A stretch of 64,000 nucleotides of DNA from Lysobacter sp. FW306-1B-D06B (GTDB taxonomy: Bacteria > Pseudomonadota > Gammaproteobacteria > Xanthomonadales > Xanthomonadaceae). The notes under the pieces were generated by a model. That model saw only the letters and a list, made by a program, of their open reading frames with translations. It was not told where the DNA came from and did not search any database. Made by a program: the position numbers and the translations under genes. Below are positions 1 to 8,796 of the stretch, one piece after another. The stretch is taken from positions 3,844,001 through 3,908,000 of the forward strand of contig NZ_CP151802.1 of assembly GCF_038446665.1 (NCBI RefSeq), in the 5' to 3' direction. Within the stretch, counting starts at the first letter, position 1; every line of letters begins with the position of its first letter.

Positions 1-1005
1 GAGCAGGCGATTCCCGGCGACATCGCCGCCGTGGTGAAGGTGGAGGAGCTGCATTTCGACGCCGTGCTGCACGACAGCCACGACGAAGACCAGATCCGCC
101 TGGCGCCGCTGGACTTTCCCAAGCCGATGTTCGGACTGGCCGTGGAAGCGGCGAGCAAGGGCCAGGAGCAGAAGCTCGCCACCGCGCTGCACAAGCTCGG
201 CGAAGAGGATCCCTGCTTCGTCGTCGAGCACGAGGCCGAGACGAACGAAACGGTCATCCGCGGCCTGTCCGACCTGCACCTGCGCATCAACCTGGAACGG
301 TTGAAGGACCGCTACGGCGTGGAAGTCACCTCGCGCCCGCCGCGCATCGCCTACCGCGAAACCGTCAGCGGCAAGGCCGAGGGCCATCATCGCCACAAGA
401 AGCAGACCGGCGGTGCGGGCCAGTTCGGCGAGGTGTTCCTGCGCATCGAACCGCTGCCGCGCGGCGGCGGCTTCGAGTTCGTCGACGAAGTGAAGGGCGG
501 CACCATCCCCGGCCAGTTCATGCCGGCGGTGGAGAAAGGCGTGCGCCAGGTGCTGCGCAGCGGCGCGGTGGCCGGCTATCCGATCCAGGACGTGCGCGTG
601 GTCGTCTACGACGGCAAGCATCATCCGGTGGACAGCAAGGAAGTGGCGTTCGTCGCGGCGGGCAAGAAGGCGTTCCTCGATGCGATCGGCAAGGCGCGGC
701 CGCAGGTGCTGGAGCCGATCGTCGAGCTGGAAGTCAGCGCGCCGGAGCAGCACATGGGCGACGTCAGCGGCGGGCTGGCCAGCAAGCGCGCGCGCATCAG
801 CGGCACCGACAGCGTGCGCGGAAGCGAGATCGTGGTGAAGGCGCATGTCCCGCTGTCGGAGCTGGAAGGCTACGCGGCCGAACTCAAATCGGTGACCGCC
901 GGACGCGGCCGGTATTCGCTGGATTTCAGCCACTACGAGCCCGTTCCGGCCAACGTGCAGCAAAAGCTCGTGGAGGCCTACAAGCCGCGGCACGACGAGG
1001 ACTGA
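1..1005 (+). CDS. Elongation factor G-like translational GTPase, C-terminal part (5' end outside window)
   Basis: The reading frame is open from the first base, so the gene is truncated by the window and only its last 334 codons are present. The visible part matches EF-G from the end of the G/II region through domains III, IV and V. The domain IV signature reads HKKQTGGAGQFGEV and is followed by GGTIPGQFMPAVEKG. The domain IV tip loop keeps the His-Pro-Val-Asp-Ser pattern (GKHHPVDSKEVAF), where EF-G has its decoding-site histidine. Domain V has GDVSGGLASKRARISG and the PLSELEGYAAELKSVT helix. Wording in domain IV suggests a divergent EF-G paralogue rather than the canonical FusA of the str operon, since no ribosomal protein or EF-Tu gene follows. 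The G domain cannot be seen, so GTPase competence is inferred from the family. Confidence 0.88.
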   Translation, partial: EQAIPGDIAAVVKVEELHFDAVLHDSHDEDQIRLAPLDFPKPMFGLAVEAASKGQEQKLATALHKLGEEDPCFVVEHEAETNETVIRGLSDLHLRINLERLKDRYGVEVTSRPPRIAYRETVSGKAEGHHRHKKQTGGAGQFGEVFLRIEPLPRGGGFEFVDEVKGGTIPGQFMPAVEKGVRQVLRSGAVAGYPIQDVRVVVYDGKHHPVDSKEVAFVAAGKKAFLDAIGKARPQVLEPIVELEVSAPEQHMGDVSGGLASKRARISGTDSVRGSEIVVKAHVPLSELEGYAAELKSVTAGRGRYSLDFSHYEPVPANVQQKLVEAYKPRHDED

Positions 1006-1094
1006 GCGCGTTCGACGCCGGCACCGCCGACAACGCGATGCCGGCTTCACGCGGTTGTGGCCACTCTGTGCGCTCCGCCCCCGGGAACGCGCCG

Positions 1095-2336
1095 ATGCGA
1101 CCGTCACGAAGCGTGCTGCAGACCGTGCTCGTCGTTGGCCTTGGCATGAGCCTGGGCCTGTTCGCCGCCGCCCCGGCATGGACGCAGACCGCCGCGAGCG
1201 CCACCCGCTCGATCCCGGCCTTCCCCCGCCCTGCGGGATTTCCCGACCCCGCTCGGCGCGTGATCTACGCATATGCCGACGAAGCGCCGCCGATGATGGT
1301 GCGCACCGGGCCCAACACTCTCGAACCGCTGTACCGACGCAGCGGCGACGGCTTCACGCCCGTACGCGCGGCGGGCTATCGCATCGCGATGACCTCATGT
1401 CCGTCGATCACCACCGGCGGCGATTTCCGCACGCGCATGATCGACCTGGCCGCCGCCGAATGGGCCTACTTCGGCCTGCCCGTGCTGGACATGGCGGTGG
1501 AGCCGGCGGCGATCGTGCCGCGCGTGCCGCAGCCATCCGGCGTGGTCGAGATCATCTCGCCGCAACGCAACGCGTCCATCGGCGACCGCGTGCTGCGCCA
1601 GGCGCCGCGACTGGGCCTGATGGAGGACGACCTTGCGGTCGAGGCCGCGATCGCCGGGTACTGGGCCGCCACCGGCAACGAGGAAGCGATGCGCGTGCAG
1701 AGCATCGTCAACTACGGCTGGCACGAAGCGGGCTGGGCGATGCCGTGGTCGGCGGCGTTCATATCGTGGCTGGCCTGCGAAGCGGGACTGACGACCGACC
1801 AGTTCCGTCGCAGCGGCGGCCACATCGACTACGTGCGCGCGGCGGTTCGCGCGCGCGACGGGCAGGATCCCGGCCACCTGTTCGTCGCCTACGATCTCAA
1901 GGAAGCAACACCGGAGGCGGGCGACCTGCTGTGCACCGCGCGCGGCGAGAGTTCCTTCGCCTCCATCGCCGACATCCGTTCCGGAAACAGTCCGTCCACC
2001 GCGCTGCATTGCGACCTGGTGGTGAAGACCGACGCCAAGCGCAACCGGCTCTATGCGATCGGCGGCAACGTCAACCACTCGGTCACGCTGTCGGTGATCG
2101 CCACCGACACGAAGGGCCGTCCGCTCACCGACCAGGACATCATCGGCGCGCACCGCTGGTTCGCGGTGCTCAAACCGCGCGCCGGCGGCAAGCTGGCGCA
2201 CGACCTGGACGGCACGCCGACGGTGCAGATGCTCTATCGCGATTACGCCCGTTACGCCGCCGGCCGCCGCGCGCCCCCGCCCGTGCCGGTGCAGGCGCGC
2301 GACGTGCGGGCCAAGACCGATGCCGCGTCGCCGTGA
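1095..2336 (+). CDS. Exported DUF2272 domain protein (NlpC/P60-like fold)
   Basis: A 413-residue protein with an N-terminal signal sequence (hydrophobic run VLVVGLGMSLGLFAAAPAW, likely cut after an Ala). The C-terminal half carries the DUF2272 pattern: PWSAAFISWLACEAG, then a Gly-Asp-Leu-Leu-Cys strand, then a His-Cys-Asp-Leu-Val-Val strand, consistent with a cysteine-peptidase-like fold in which a late His pairs with an earlier polar residue. I chose the ATG at 1095 rather than the in-frame ATG at 1038 because it has GGGAA upstream and puts the signal peptide close to the start. No DUF2272 substrate is established; periplasmic or cell-wall action is inference. It stands alone, 89 bp after the EF-G-like gene, with a perfect hairpin behind it. 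Confidence 0.8.
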   Translation: MRPSRSVLQTVLVVGLGMSLGLFAAAPAWTQTAASATRSIPAFPRPAGFPDPARRVIYAYADEAPPMMVRTGPNTLEPLYRRSGDGFTPVRAAGYRIAMTSCPSITTGGDFRTRMIDLAAAEWAYFGLPVLDMAVEPAAIVPRVPQPSGVVEIISPQRNASIGDRVLRQAPRLGLMEDDLAVEAAIAGYWAATGNEEAMRVQSIVNYGWHEAGWAMPWSAAFISWLACEAGLTTDQFRRSGGHIDYVRAAVRARDGQDPGHLFVAYDLKEATPEAGDLLCTARGESSFASIADIRSGNSPSTALHCDLVVKTDAKRNRLYAIGGNVNHSVTLSVIATDTKGRPLTDQDIIGAHRWFAVLKPRAGGKLAHDLDGTPTVQMLYRDYARYAAGRRAPPPVPVQARDVRAKTDAASP

Positions 2337-2344
2337 GGGCGCCA

Positions 2345-2368
2345 ACGCGATGGAACGCTCCATCGCGT
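2345..2368. terminator. Perfect 10-bp hairpin after the DUF2272 gene
   Basis: ACGCGATGGA and TCCATCGCGT form a 10-bp stem with a 4-nt loop, 9 bases after the stop codon. No T-run follows, so it is either a weak intrinsic terminator or an mRNA-stabilising hairpin. Confidence 0.4.
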
Positions 2369-2437
2369 GCAGGCGCGTCGCGTGAAGCGATGCCGCGCGC
2401 ATAGTCTGTCGTACTCCGATCACCGTCCACGCCCGCC

Positions 2438-3076
2438 ATGGCCCTGTTCGACCTGCAAACGCTGCTGACCTACCTGGCCGCCGCCGTGGTGCTGGTGATC
2501 CTGCCCGGCCCGGGCACGGCGTGGATCGTCGGGCAGAGCCTGGCCGGCGGGACGCGGCGCGGACTGCAGGCCGGCCTTGGACTGGAAACGGCGACGCTGC
2601 TGCATGCGGTTGCTGCGGGCCTGGGCCTGTCGGCCCTGCTGGCGACCTCGGCCGTGGCCTTCGAATTCGTGAAGTACCTCGGCGCCGCCTACCTGATCTG
2701 GCTCGGCATCAAGGCCTGGCGCAACGGCGAGACCGCCGGCCCGCAGGCCGAAGCCGAAGGCGCGAAGCCGCGCGTCTCCGGCCGCAGTGTCTACCTGCGT
2801 TCGGTGGTGACCGGCGTGCTCAATCCGAAGGTGGCGCTGTTCTTCCTGGCCTTCCTGCCGCAGTTCGTCCACCCCGAGCGCGGCTGGGTGTGGCTGCAGT
2901 TCCTGCTGCTCGGCGCGTTGCTCGCGGTGGTGGGTTTCTGCAACGACGTGATCCTGAGTTTCGCCGCCGGGCGCTTCAGCCGACGCATGGCCGGCGGCGG
3001 GCGTTGGACGCAGCGCGTCACCGGCACCCTCTTCATCGGACTGGGTCTGCGCCTGGCGATGCAGCAACGCGCGTGA
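2438..3076 (+). CDS. LysE/RhtB family amino-acid exporter
   Basis: A 212-residue inner-membrane protein of the LysE superfamily, whose members export amino acids or homoserine-type compounds by proton exchange. It has about six hydrophobic segments, starting with LLTYLAAAVVLVILPGPG. The first segment ends in the PGPGT motif near residue 30, which is the hallmark of the family, and GVLNPKVALFFLAFLPQF is the second conserved block. The length matches the usual 205-215 residues. It is a single gene with no regulator beside it, so the substrate cannot be told. Confidence 0.88.
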   Translation: MALFDLQTLLTYLAAAVVLVILPGPGTAWIVGQSLAGGTRRGLQAGLGLETATLLHAVAAGLGLSALLATSAVAFEFVKYLGAAYLIWLGIKAWRNGETAGPQAEAEGAKPRVSGRSVYLRSVVTGVLNPKVALFFLAFLPQFVHPERGWVWLQFLLLGALLAVVGFCNDVILSFAAGRFSRRMAGGGRWTQRVTGTLFIGLGLRLAMQQRA

Positions 3077-3198
3077 ACGACCGCCGGTCGGCTCGTCACC
3101 CGGCGTGGACGGGACGGCGATAGCATCGATGCGTGTGGGGTCGTGTGGTGTTGTTCATGCGGCGCGGGTATCGTCCCGGCAAACCCGTGGAGCCCGAG

Positions 3199-3759
3199 AT
3201 GTACCCGCGCCGCTATCTCCAGATCGCCTTCGTTGCCGCCTTCACCCTGCTGCTCGCCGCCTGTTCGACACTGGGCGCCATGCTCGGCGATGAAGTGCGT
3301 TTCACGCCGATGCAGTTGCAGCACTCGCTCGACCGCAACTTCCCCAAGCATTACGACAAGCTCGGCGGCCTCGTCTCGCTGACGCTGATGAACCCGCGCC
3401 TGACGATCCCGCAGGATCAGAACCGCCTGCGCGTGGATTTCGACCTGGGCCTGGGTGCGCTGGGCAGCGACAGCAGCAAGCCGGCCGGCCATTTCGCCCT
3501 GACCAGCGCGCTGCGCTACGACCCGACCACGCGCGGCCTGCACCTGCAGGATCCGCGCATCGAGCAGGTCGACGTGCCCACGCTCGGCGGCGCCATGAAC
3601 GGCAGCGCGCGCGCCCTGCTCAACTCCTGGCTGGCCGGTTACGCGCGCGAGGAACCCGTCTACCGCTTCGACAACAGCCTGCTGGACCGGCTGGGCTCGC
3701 GCCGCATCGGCACGACCGCCATCGAGAACGGCGGCGTGGTCGTCCATCTGGATCAATGA
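3199..3759 (+). CDS. DUF1439-type lipoprotein (YceB-like)
   Basis: A 186-residue lipoprotein. The N-terminus is a short basic region, a hydrophobic stretch and the lipobox LLAAC, so the mature protein is anchored through Cys. The body resembles the DUF1439/YceB family: QLQHSLDRNFPKHYDK near the start and an amphipathic beta-rich middle (RLRVDFDLGLGALG). I take the ATG at 3199 as the start; two upstream in-frame ATGs (3133, 3157) would place a charged leader before the signal peptide. Its stop overlaps the next gene's start by 4 bases (ATGA), so the two lipoproteins are probably made together. Function is unknown; members are small outer- or inner-membrane lipoproteins. Confidence 0.78.
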   Translation: MYPRRYLQIAFVAAFTLLLAACSTLGAMLGDEVRFTPMQLQHSLDRNFPKHYDKLGGLVSLTLMNPRLTIPQDQNRLRVDFDLGLGALGSDSSKPAGHFALTSALRYDPTTRGLHLQDPRIEQVDVPTLGGAMNGSARALLNSWLAGYAREEPVYRFDNSLLDRLGSRRIGTTAIENGGVVVHLDQ

Positions 3760-4442
3760 CGATGCCCGCGCTGCGCCACGCCGTTCTCCTGTTCGTGCTC
3801 GCGCTGTCCGCCTGCGGCGGCGACAAGCCCGGCGCCGCCGGGCGTTCCGGCGGTGACGCCGAAGCCCTGCCCGCCCCGGCCGGTGCGCGCGGCAGCGTGA
3901 CCGGCATGCCCGACCAGCCGGGCCCCGGTCAGATCGGCCCGCCGCAACCGGCCGATGCAGTCGCGCTCGATGCCGAAGGCAATCCGATCCTGCCCGCCGA
4001 CGGCACCGTCACGGGCACGGAAACACCGGTGGATCCCACTGCGCCCGTGATCGATCCCGCAACCGCCGAGCCGACGCCGCAGGACGCCGTCGCGGTCATT
4101 CGCGACTACTACGCCGCGATCAACCGCCGCGACTTCGCGCAGGCCCATGCGCTGTGGTCCGACGGCGGCCGCGCCAGCAAACAGACGCTGGAGCAGTTCG
4201 CCGCGGGATTCGCCGACACGACGGGCGTATCGGTGGAAATCATGCCGCCCGGGCAGGTGGATGCCGCCGCCGGTTCGCGCTACATCGAAGTGCCGGTCGC
4301 GCTGACCGCCACGCATGCGGAGGGTCGCCAGCAGCGCTTCGTCGGCGCGTACACGCTGCGCCGCGCGGTCGTGGATGGCGCGAGCGCGGACCAGCGAGCC
4401 TGGCGCATCGGCACGGCCGACATCCGCGAAGTGGCCCAGTGA
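3756..4442 (+). CDS. Lipoprotein with NTF2-like C-terminal domain
   Basis: A 228-residue protein beginning with a lipoprotein signal (hydrophobic run ending in LSAC, Cys near residue 17). A Gly/Ala/Pro-rich low-complexity spacer of about 80 residues follows, and then a C-terminal domain that reads like an NTF2/SnoaL-type fold: AVAVIRDYYAAINRRDFAQAHALW, then a predicted beta sheet ending in RAWRIGTADIREV. Such domains often bind small ligands or act as adaptors; no catalytic set is recognisable here. The start ATG overlaps the preceding stop, and an ATG two codons later is an equally possible start. The PIN gene follows after one base. Confidence 0.7.
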   Translation: MTMPALRHAVLLFVLALSACGGDKPGAAGRSGGDAEALPAPAGARGSVTGMPDQPGPGQIGPPQPADAVALDAEGNPILPADGTVTGTETPVDPTAPVIDPATAEPTPQDAVAVIRDYYAAINRRDFAQAHALWSDGGRASKQTLEQFAAGFADTTGVSVEIMPPGQVDAAAGSRYIEVPVALTATHAEGRQQRFVGAYTLRRAVVDGASADQRAWRIGTADIREVAQ

Positions 4443-4443
4443 C

Positions 4444-5253
4444 GTGAACACCGCGCACGGCGATGCGCCGCCGCGCATCGTGCTCGACACGAATGTCTGC
4501 CTGGACCTGTTCGTGTTCGGCGATCCCGCGGTGTCGGTACTGCGCGATGCGCTTTCCTCCGGCGATGTCGTCGCGGTGAGCAGCGCGGCGTGTCGCGAAG
4601 AATGGGAACGCGTGCTGTCGTACCCGGCGCTGCGGCTGGACGAAGCGGCGCGTGCGTCCCGGCTCGCGGCCTACGACTCGGCGATGGCGAGCGTGTTTGG
4701 CGTCGTGCAGGTTACGCGACCCCTGCCGCGATGCCGCGACGCGGACGATCAGAAATTCATCGAGCTGGCGGCCGCCGCCTCGGCGCGCTGGCTGCTGTCG
4801 CGCGATGACGAACTGCTGCGTCTGGCGAAGCGGACAAGGCGCGAGGGGTTGTTCGAGATCCTTGCGCCCGGGAATGGGTCGGAGCGTGGGCGGGTCGCTG
4901 ACGGATACGCTCGCGCTCATGCTGTCATGACAGAAGGCTGGGGCTCTTGGGCCGCCGAACGGCGGCACTATCCAGGCCTGCGCGGCATCATGCTCGACAC
5001 AGGCTTTCGTTTCGGCAAGTTGGATCCCCGCCTTCGCGGGGATGACGGCATCGCGTCGGAACCTTCGAGGACCTGGGTCCCGGCCTTCGCCGGGATGACG
5101 GCGTTGCACGCGCAATGCAGGACACTGCGCGATGCGAGGCTATCCACACCCCGCCCCATCACAACTCGAAGCGATAACTCAACTTCACCAGCAGCTGCTC
5201 GTCGTCGCGCAGGTCGAAGCTGTCGCGCACCAGGTCGCTCGCGCTTTCCGTGA
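4444..5253 (+). CDS. PIN-domain putative RNase with a repeat-encoded C-terminal extension
   Basis: Residues 10-141 form a PIN domain of the COG1569 type: IVLDTNVCLDLF (Asp15), an EEWE stretch (about 52-55), DADDQKFIELA (Asp101/102) and LLSRDDELLRLA (Asp121/122) supply the acidic metal-binding set of a metal-dependent RNase. The GTG start lies one base after the upstream lipoprotein stop. The usual family length is about 140 residues, but the frame stays open for another 128 codons. This tail is the in-frame translation of dispersed repeat DNA (residues 192-202 KLDPRLRGDDG and 211-219 WVPAFAGMT), and its last 95 bases run antisense into the 3' end of the DUF5916 gene. No antitoxin gene is adjacent, so a toxin role is not supported. 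The PIN call is solid; the true C-terminus is doubtful. Confidence 0.72.
   Translation: MNTAHGDAPPRIVLDTNVCLDLFVFGDPAVSVLRDALSSGDVVAVSSAACREEWERVLSYPALRLDEAARASRLAAYDSAMASVFGVVQVTRPLPRCRDADDQKFIELAAAASARWLLSRDDELLRLAKRTRREGLFEILAPGNGSERGRVADGYARAHAVMTEGWGSWAAERRHYPGLRGIMLDTGFRFGKLDPRLRGDDGIASEPSRTWVPAFAGMTALHAQCRTLRDARLSTPRPITTRSDNSTSPAAARRRAGRSCRAPGRSRFP
4947..5100. repeat. CCCGCCTTCGCGGG-family repeat, copy A (inside the PIN reading frame)
   Basis: Contains a GCCGCC-GAAC-GGCGGC hairpin (4951-4966) and two copies of the dispersed hairpin unit with core CCCCGCCTTCGCGGGG (5022-5047) or CCCGGCCTTCGCCGGG (5075-5100), each followed by ATGACG. The first 34 bases are identical to 8587-8620. Confidence 0.85.
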
Positions 5254-7381
5254 AGGGATCCTGCTGGTAACCGCCGCGCCCGTAGACGACGTACAGGTAC
5301 GACAGCGGCGCCAGTTCGTAGCGATAGCGCACCTGGAAGCCCAGGTTGCGCACGCTGAAATCCTCGACGACATCGTCCGACGCGATCGCCGCGCCGCTCG
5401 GTGCGACCCGGTAGGCCTGCTCGATCCCCGCGTCCAGGCCGATCGCCTGCAGCTTCACGCGCAGCTCCTGCTTGTTGGTGATCGTCCAGTCCAGGCCGGC
5501 GTCGATCTGCAGCATCTTCTCGTCGAACTCGCCGATCAGGTTGTCTTCCTGCCAGACCAGCCAGCTGGGAATGCGTTCGTAGAAGCCGCCCAGGTACACG
5601 CTGAAGGCGTCGCTGATGAAGTACGTCGGCTGCACGCGCAGGCTGTAGCCGACCTTGTCGTTGCCGGCCAGGCCGCCGCTGAACACCTCCGACTCCATCT
5701 CCCAGCCCCAGTCGCCCTTGCGCGGGCGCTCGTACTCGAAGTAGGTGTTGAAGTTCGTCGGCTTGTTCACCACGCCGTTGCCGCGCGTGAGCAGGTCGTC
5801 CATGCCGGAGCTGTTGATGTTGATCTGCGCGTACTCGTAGCTGCCGTCGCGCACGTTGCCTTCGCGGCTGATGCGCAGCTGCCGCTGCAGGCGGTCGCCG
5901 TGATCGTTGTCCGTACCGCTGATGCGGAAACGCCAGTCCTTGGCGGAGTAGCGCGACTCCTTCGGCAGATCGGTGAAGCGGCGCTTCACTTCCCAGTTGA
6001 GGTAATTGGTGCTGGCGCGCTGCAGGTAGCCGAAGTCGTTGATCTCCAGCTCATTGCCAAAATGCATCGCCAGCCACTGCTGGCGCCAACCGTGGTCCAT
6101 CTCGTAGTTGACCCACATCGTCGCGCCGGTGTCGTCGGTGGTGCGGCCGAACTCGTCGATCTGGCTGCCGATCAGGCGTGTTTCCACGCTCACGCGCGCC
6201 GTCGGCCGCCAGTTGTGGTCCACGCCCATCACGGCGGCCGTGCGATCCAGGAACGGGCGATCGACGTAGGTGAGCATCGCGCCCAGGTTCTGCTTGGGCA
6301 TGTCGCGCACCACGCGCACGGCGCCGAACGTGCGACCCACTTCATCGGCCTCGTCGGCGGCGAAGATGCCGTACTTGGTCGCGCCGACGCTGCCGTTGAG
6401 CTTCACCGCCGCGGTGATGTCGCCGGCGCCGTTGCCGTCGTCGGCGGGCCCGCCCACGCGTCGCGTGTACAACAGCTGGCTGTAGTCCGAGGGCGTGGTG
6501 AACTCGAAGATGCCCTGGTTCTCGGTGAAGAACGGGCGCTTGTCGCTGATGAAGATTTCGGTGGCGTCGAAGTTGACGACCAGGTCGTCGCTTTCGACCT
6601 GGCCGAAATCGGGGTTCACCGTCGCCGACAGCTGGAACTGGCCGTTGGGTTTCCAGAACAGGTCGGCGCCGCCGTCGAAGTCGCTGGAGCCGTTGACGTT
6701 GTCGTACAGGCCGGAGACGTACGGCGTGATCGCCAGCAACGACTGGCTGTACTGCGGCATTTCCACCGGCGCGAAGTCCGACAGATAGCGTGGCCGTGCG
6801 AAGCTCGCGCCCGGCCACGCGGAACGTTCGCCAGTCGAGCCGATCACGCGGTCCAGGTAGACCTTCACCGTGCGCTTGCCGTCGCGGCCTTCGCGCATCG
6901 GCGCGATGTACCACGGAATCAGGATCTCCACCGACCAGCCGGTGTCGTCCTCGCTCACGGCATGGCGCCAGTTGCCGTCCCAGTCGTCGTTGAACTGGTT
7001 TTCGTTGGTCACCACCGCGTCGGCGATGCCGTCGGTGGAGGAGATGGTGAAGTTGTAGCCGGTGCGCCCGTCGCCGTCGTAGTCGACGACGAGGTTGACG
7101 CGGTCCACCTGCTCCTCGAAGTCACGCTGCACGCGTTGGCGCGTGCGCGTTTCCAGCGGCTGTGTCGCGCGGTACGCGACCGCCAGGCCTTCGGGCGTGG
7201 CGAGGATCCAGGCTTCGGTGGGCAGCGAGGCCGGTTCCAGCGACAGCGGCTGGACCTTGCGGAAGTCGGTGATGTGGCGCGCGCCCTGCCATTCGGCGGG
7301 GTCGATGCGGCCATCGATCTCCACCGCGAAGGTGGGCGTGGAAAGTGCGGCCAGCAGGGCCAGGAGCAGCGGTGCGCGCAT
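5159..7381 (-). CDS. DUF5916 / CBM9-like outer-membrane-type protein
   Basis: A 740-residue secreted protein. The start at 7381 (MRAPLLLALLAALSTPTFA) gives a clean signal peptide; a more upstream ATG at 7504 would add 41 non-conserved residues. Residues about 20-210 resemble a carbohydrate-binding family 9-like domain (IDGRIDPAEWQGA, VVDYDGDGRTGYNF, GWSVEILIPW). The remainder is a DUF5916 region: long runs of alternating hydrophobic residues, KRPFFTENQGIFEF, and a final strand ending LVKLSYRFEL, as in outer-membrane beta-barrels. No ligand is known for the family; the CBM9-like domain hints at polysaccharide or surface contact. It is transcribed alone, and its last codons overlap the antisense extension of the PIN frame. 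Confidence 0.8.
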   Translation of the reverse strand: MRAPLLLALLAALSTPTFAVEIDGRIDPAEWQGARHITDFRKVQPLSLEPASLPTEAWILATPEGLAVAYRATQPLETRTRQRVQRDFEEQVDRVNLVVDYDGDGRTGYNFTISSTDGIADAVVTNENQFNDDWDGNWRHAVSEDDTGWSVEILIPWYIAPMREGRDGKRTVKVYLDRVIGSTGERSAWPGASFARPRYLSDFAPVEMPQYSQSLLAITPYVSGLYDNVNGSSDFDGGADLFWKPNGQFQLSATVNPDFGQVESDDLVVNFDATEIFISDKRPFFTENQGIFEFTTPSDYSQLLYTRRVGGPADDGNGAGDITAAVKLNGSVGATKYGIFAADEADEVGRTFGAVRVVRDMPKQNLGAMLTYVDRPFLDRTAAVMGVDHNWRPTARVSVETRLIGSQIDEFGRTTDDTGATMWVNYEMDHGWRQQWLAMHFGNELEINDFGYLQRASTNYLNWEVKRRFTDLPKESRYSAKDWRFRISGTDNDHGDRLQRQLRISREGNVRDGSYEYAQININSSGMDDLLTRGNGVVNKPTNFNTYFEYERPRKGDWGWEMESEVFSGGLAGNDKVGYSLRVQPTYFISDAFSVYLGGFYERIPSWLVWQEDNLIGEFDEKMLQIDAGLDWTITNKQELRVKLQAIGLDAGIEQAYRVAPSGAAIASDDVVEDFSVRNLGFQVRYRYELAPLSYLYVVYGRGGYQQDPFTESASDLVRDSFDLRDDEQLLVKLSYRFEL

Positions 7382-7620
7382 GCGGTCGGGGGTCGTCGCG
7401 GTCCATGTGGCCAGCCGGCGCGCTCCCGGCACCGCGTTAGCGGGTCGCCGGCCGGCGTTCCGTGCTGGAGGTTCAGCTTCATGCTGGCCCGCGCACGTCA
7501 CCATGCCGGGCGACGCGCAGACTAGCGGGCGGAGCGCACGCTACGCAGTGGCGTGAGTCATGGCAACCCTTTCGCTCCGCGGTGCATCACGACAGTACGG
7601 ACCCGTCGCGCGTGGGACCG

Positions 7621-8433
7621 TTACTGCATGTGCCAGCCGTGGCTGACGACGAAGCTCTGGCCGGTGAATGCGGCGGTCGGGAATTCGGCGAGGAAGCGCA
7701 CCGTGCGGGCCACGTCCTCCACGGTGGTGAAGATGCCGTCGACCGTGTTGCCCAGCATCACCTTGCTGACGACGTCGGCCTCGCTGATGCCCAGCTCCCT
7801 GGCTTGCTCGGGAATCTGCTTGTCCACCAGCGGCGTGCGCACAAAACCGGGGCAGACGACGTGGCTGCGCACGCCGTGCTTCGCCCCTTCCTTGGCGAGC
7901 GTGCGCGACAGCCCCAGCAGGCCGTGCTTGGCGGTCACGTAGGCCGACTTCAGAGGCGAAGCCAGGTGCGAGTGCACCGAGCCCATGTAGATGACGGTGC
8001 CGCCGCGGCTGCTGCCATCGGGCTTCTTGCCGTACATGTGCGGCAGCACGGCTTTCGTGGTCAGGAAGGCGCCGTCGAGGTGGATCGCCAGCATCTTCTT
8101 CCAGTCGGCATGGGCGAACTGCTCGATGGGATTGACGATCTGGATGCCGGCATTGGAGACGAGGATGTCCACGCCGCCGAAAGCCTCCGTCGCGCGCGCC
8201 ACGCCTTCGTTGACGGCGGCTTCGTCGGTCACGTCCATGGCGACGCCCAGCGCCTTGCCGCCGGCCGCTTCGATCTCGCTGGCGACCGCCTGCGCGCCCT
8301 GCACGTTGAGGTCGGCGATCACCACATGCGCGCCGGCGCGGGCGAGTTCGAAGGCGATTTCCTTGCCGATGCCGCTGGCGGCACCGGTGATCAGCGCGGT
8401 CTGGCCTTCGAGGGCGCGGGGCTGGGGGCTCAT
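7621..8433 (-). CDS. 3-hydroxybutyrate dehydrogenase (SDR family)
   Basis: A 270-residue short-chain dehydrogenase. The Rossmann glycine motif TGAASGIG is at residues 16-23, DLNVQ follows beta-2, NAG is present, and the active site shows Ser in GSVHSH and the YVTAK (YxxxK) pair. The C-terminal half ([39 protein letters not shown]) is the pattern of D-3-hydroxybutyrate dehydrogenases, which interconvert 3-hydroxybutyrate and acetoacetate with NAD in the cytoplasm. I chose the start at 8433 because AGGAG stands just upstream; the in-frame ATG at 8514 adds 27 residues of unlike composition. No other polyhydroxybutyrate gene is adjacent. Confidence 0.85.
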   Translation of the reverse strand: MSPQPRALEGQTALITGAASGIGKEIAFELARAGAHVVIADLNVQGAQAVASEIEAAGGKALGVAMDVTDEAAVNEGVARATEAFGGVDILVSNAGIQIVNPIEQFAHADWKKMLAIHLDGAFLTTKAVLPHMYGKKPDGSSRGGTVIYMGSVHSHLASPLKSAYVTAKHGLLGLSRTLAKEGAKHGVRSHVVCPGFVRTPLVDKQIPEQARELGISEADVVSKVMLGNTVDGIFTTVEDVARTVRFLAEFPTAAFTGQSFVVSHGWHMQ

Positions 8434-8563
8434 GCGTGACTCCTGTGCGATGCGAACCGGAACGCGCTCGACGGCGCGCGACGCAGTGTGTCGGCGCCCG
8501 GCCGGCGCCGCCATTGCCCGATGGTACGGGACGGGTATGACGCGGCGATTCGCTCTCAGCCGT

Positions 8564-8689
8564 CGTTCCCGCGAAGGCGGGGTCTGTTGGGCCGCCGAAC
8601 GGCGGCACTATCCAGGCCTGTGCGATATCACGCTGGACTCATGCCGTCCCGCTTCCGAGCGTTGGATCCCCGCCTTCGCGGGGATGACG
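8564..8689. repeat. CCCGCCTTCGCGGG-family repeat, copy B, in a 363-bp gene-free stretch
   Basis: The gap from 8434 to 8796 holds a left arm (8564-8584, TTCCCGCGAAGGCGGG core), a GCCGCC-GAAC-GGCGGC hairpin and a right arm (8662-8689, CCCCGCCTTCGCGGGG core). Bases 8587-8620 are identical to 4947-4980. I see no gene in this stretch. Confidence 0.85.
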
Positions 8690-8796
8690 ACACTGCCTAG
8701 GAGCGTTCGAACGCCCGGGGCCCGGCTTTCACCGGATGACGGACGCGGCGACGTGCCGCGCTGACTGTCGTGCGTCGTGCCAGCGCGGCCCAGGCT

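Noticed and set aside
4968..5162. 64-codon minus-strand frame in the repeat
   Set aside because: Its product (VIPAKAGTQ, SSPRRRGS) is simply translated repeat, seen as spurious frames in many genomes.
4444..5253. Toxin-antitoxin system with the PIN protein as toxin
   Set aside because: No antitoxin-like gene lies upstream or downstream; the neighbours are a lipoprotein and an antisense outer-membrane protein.
5132..7525. Long open frame on the plus strand opposite the DUF5916 gene
   Set aside because: It is rich in Arg, Val, His and Ala with no conserved domain and mirrors a well-supported gene on the other strand; a high-GC artefact.
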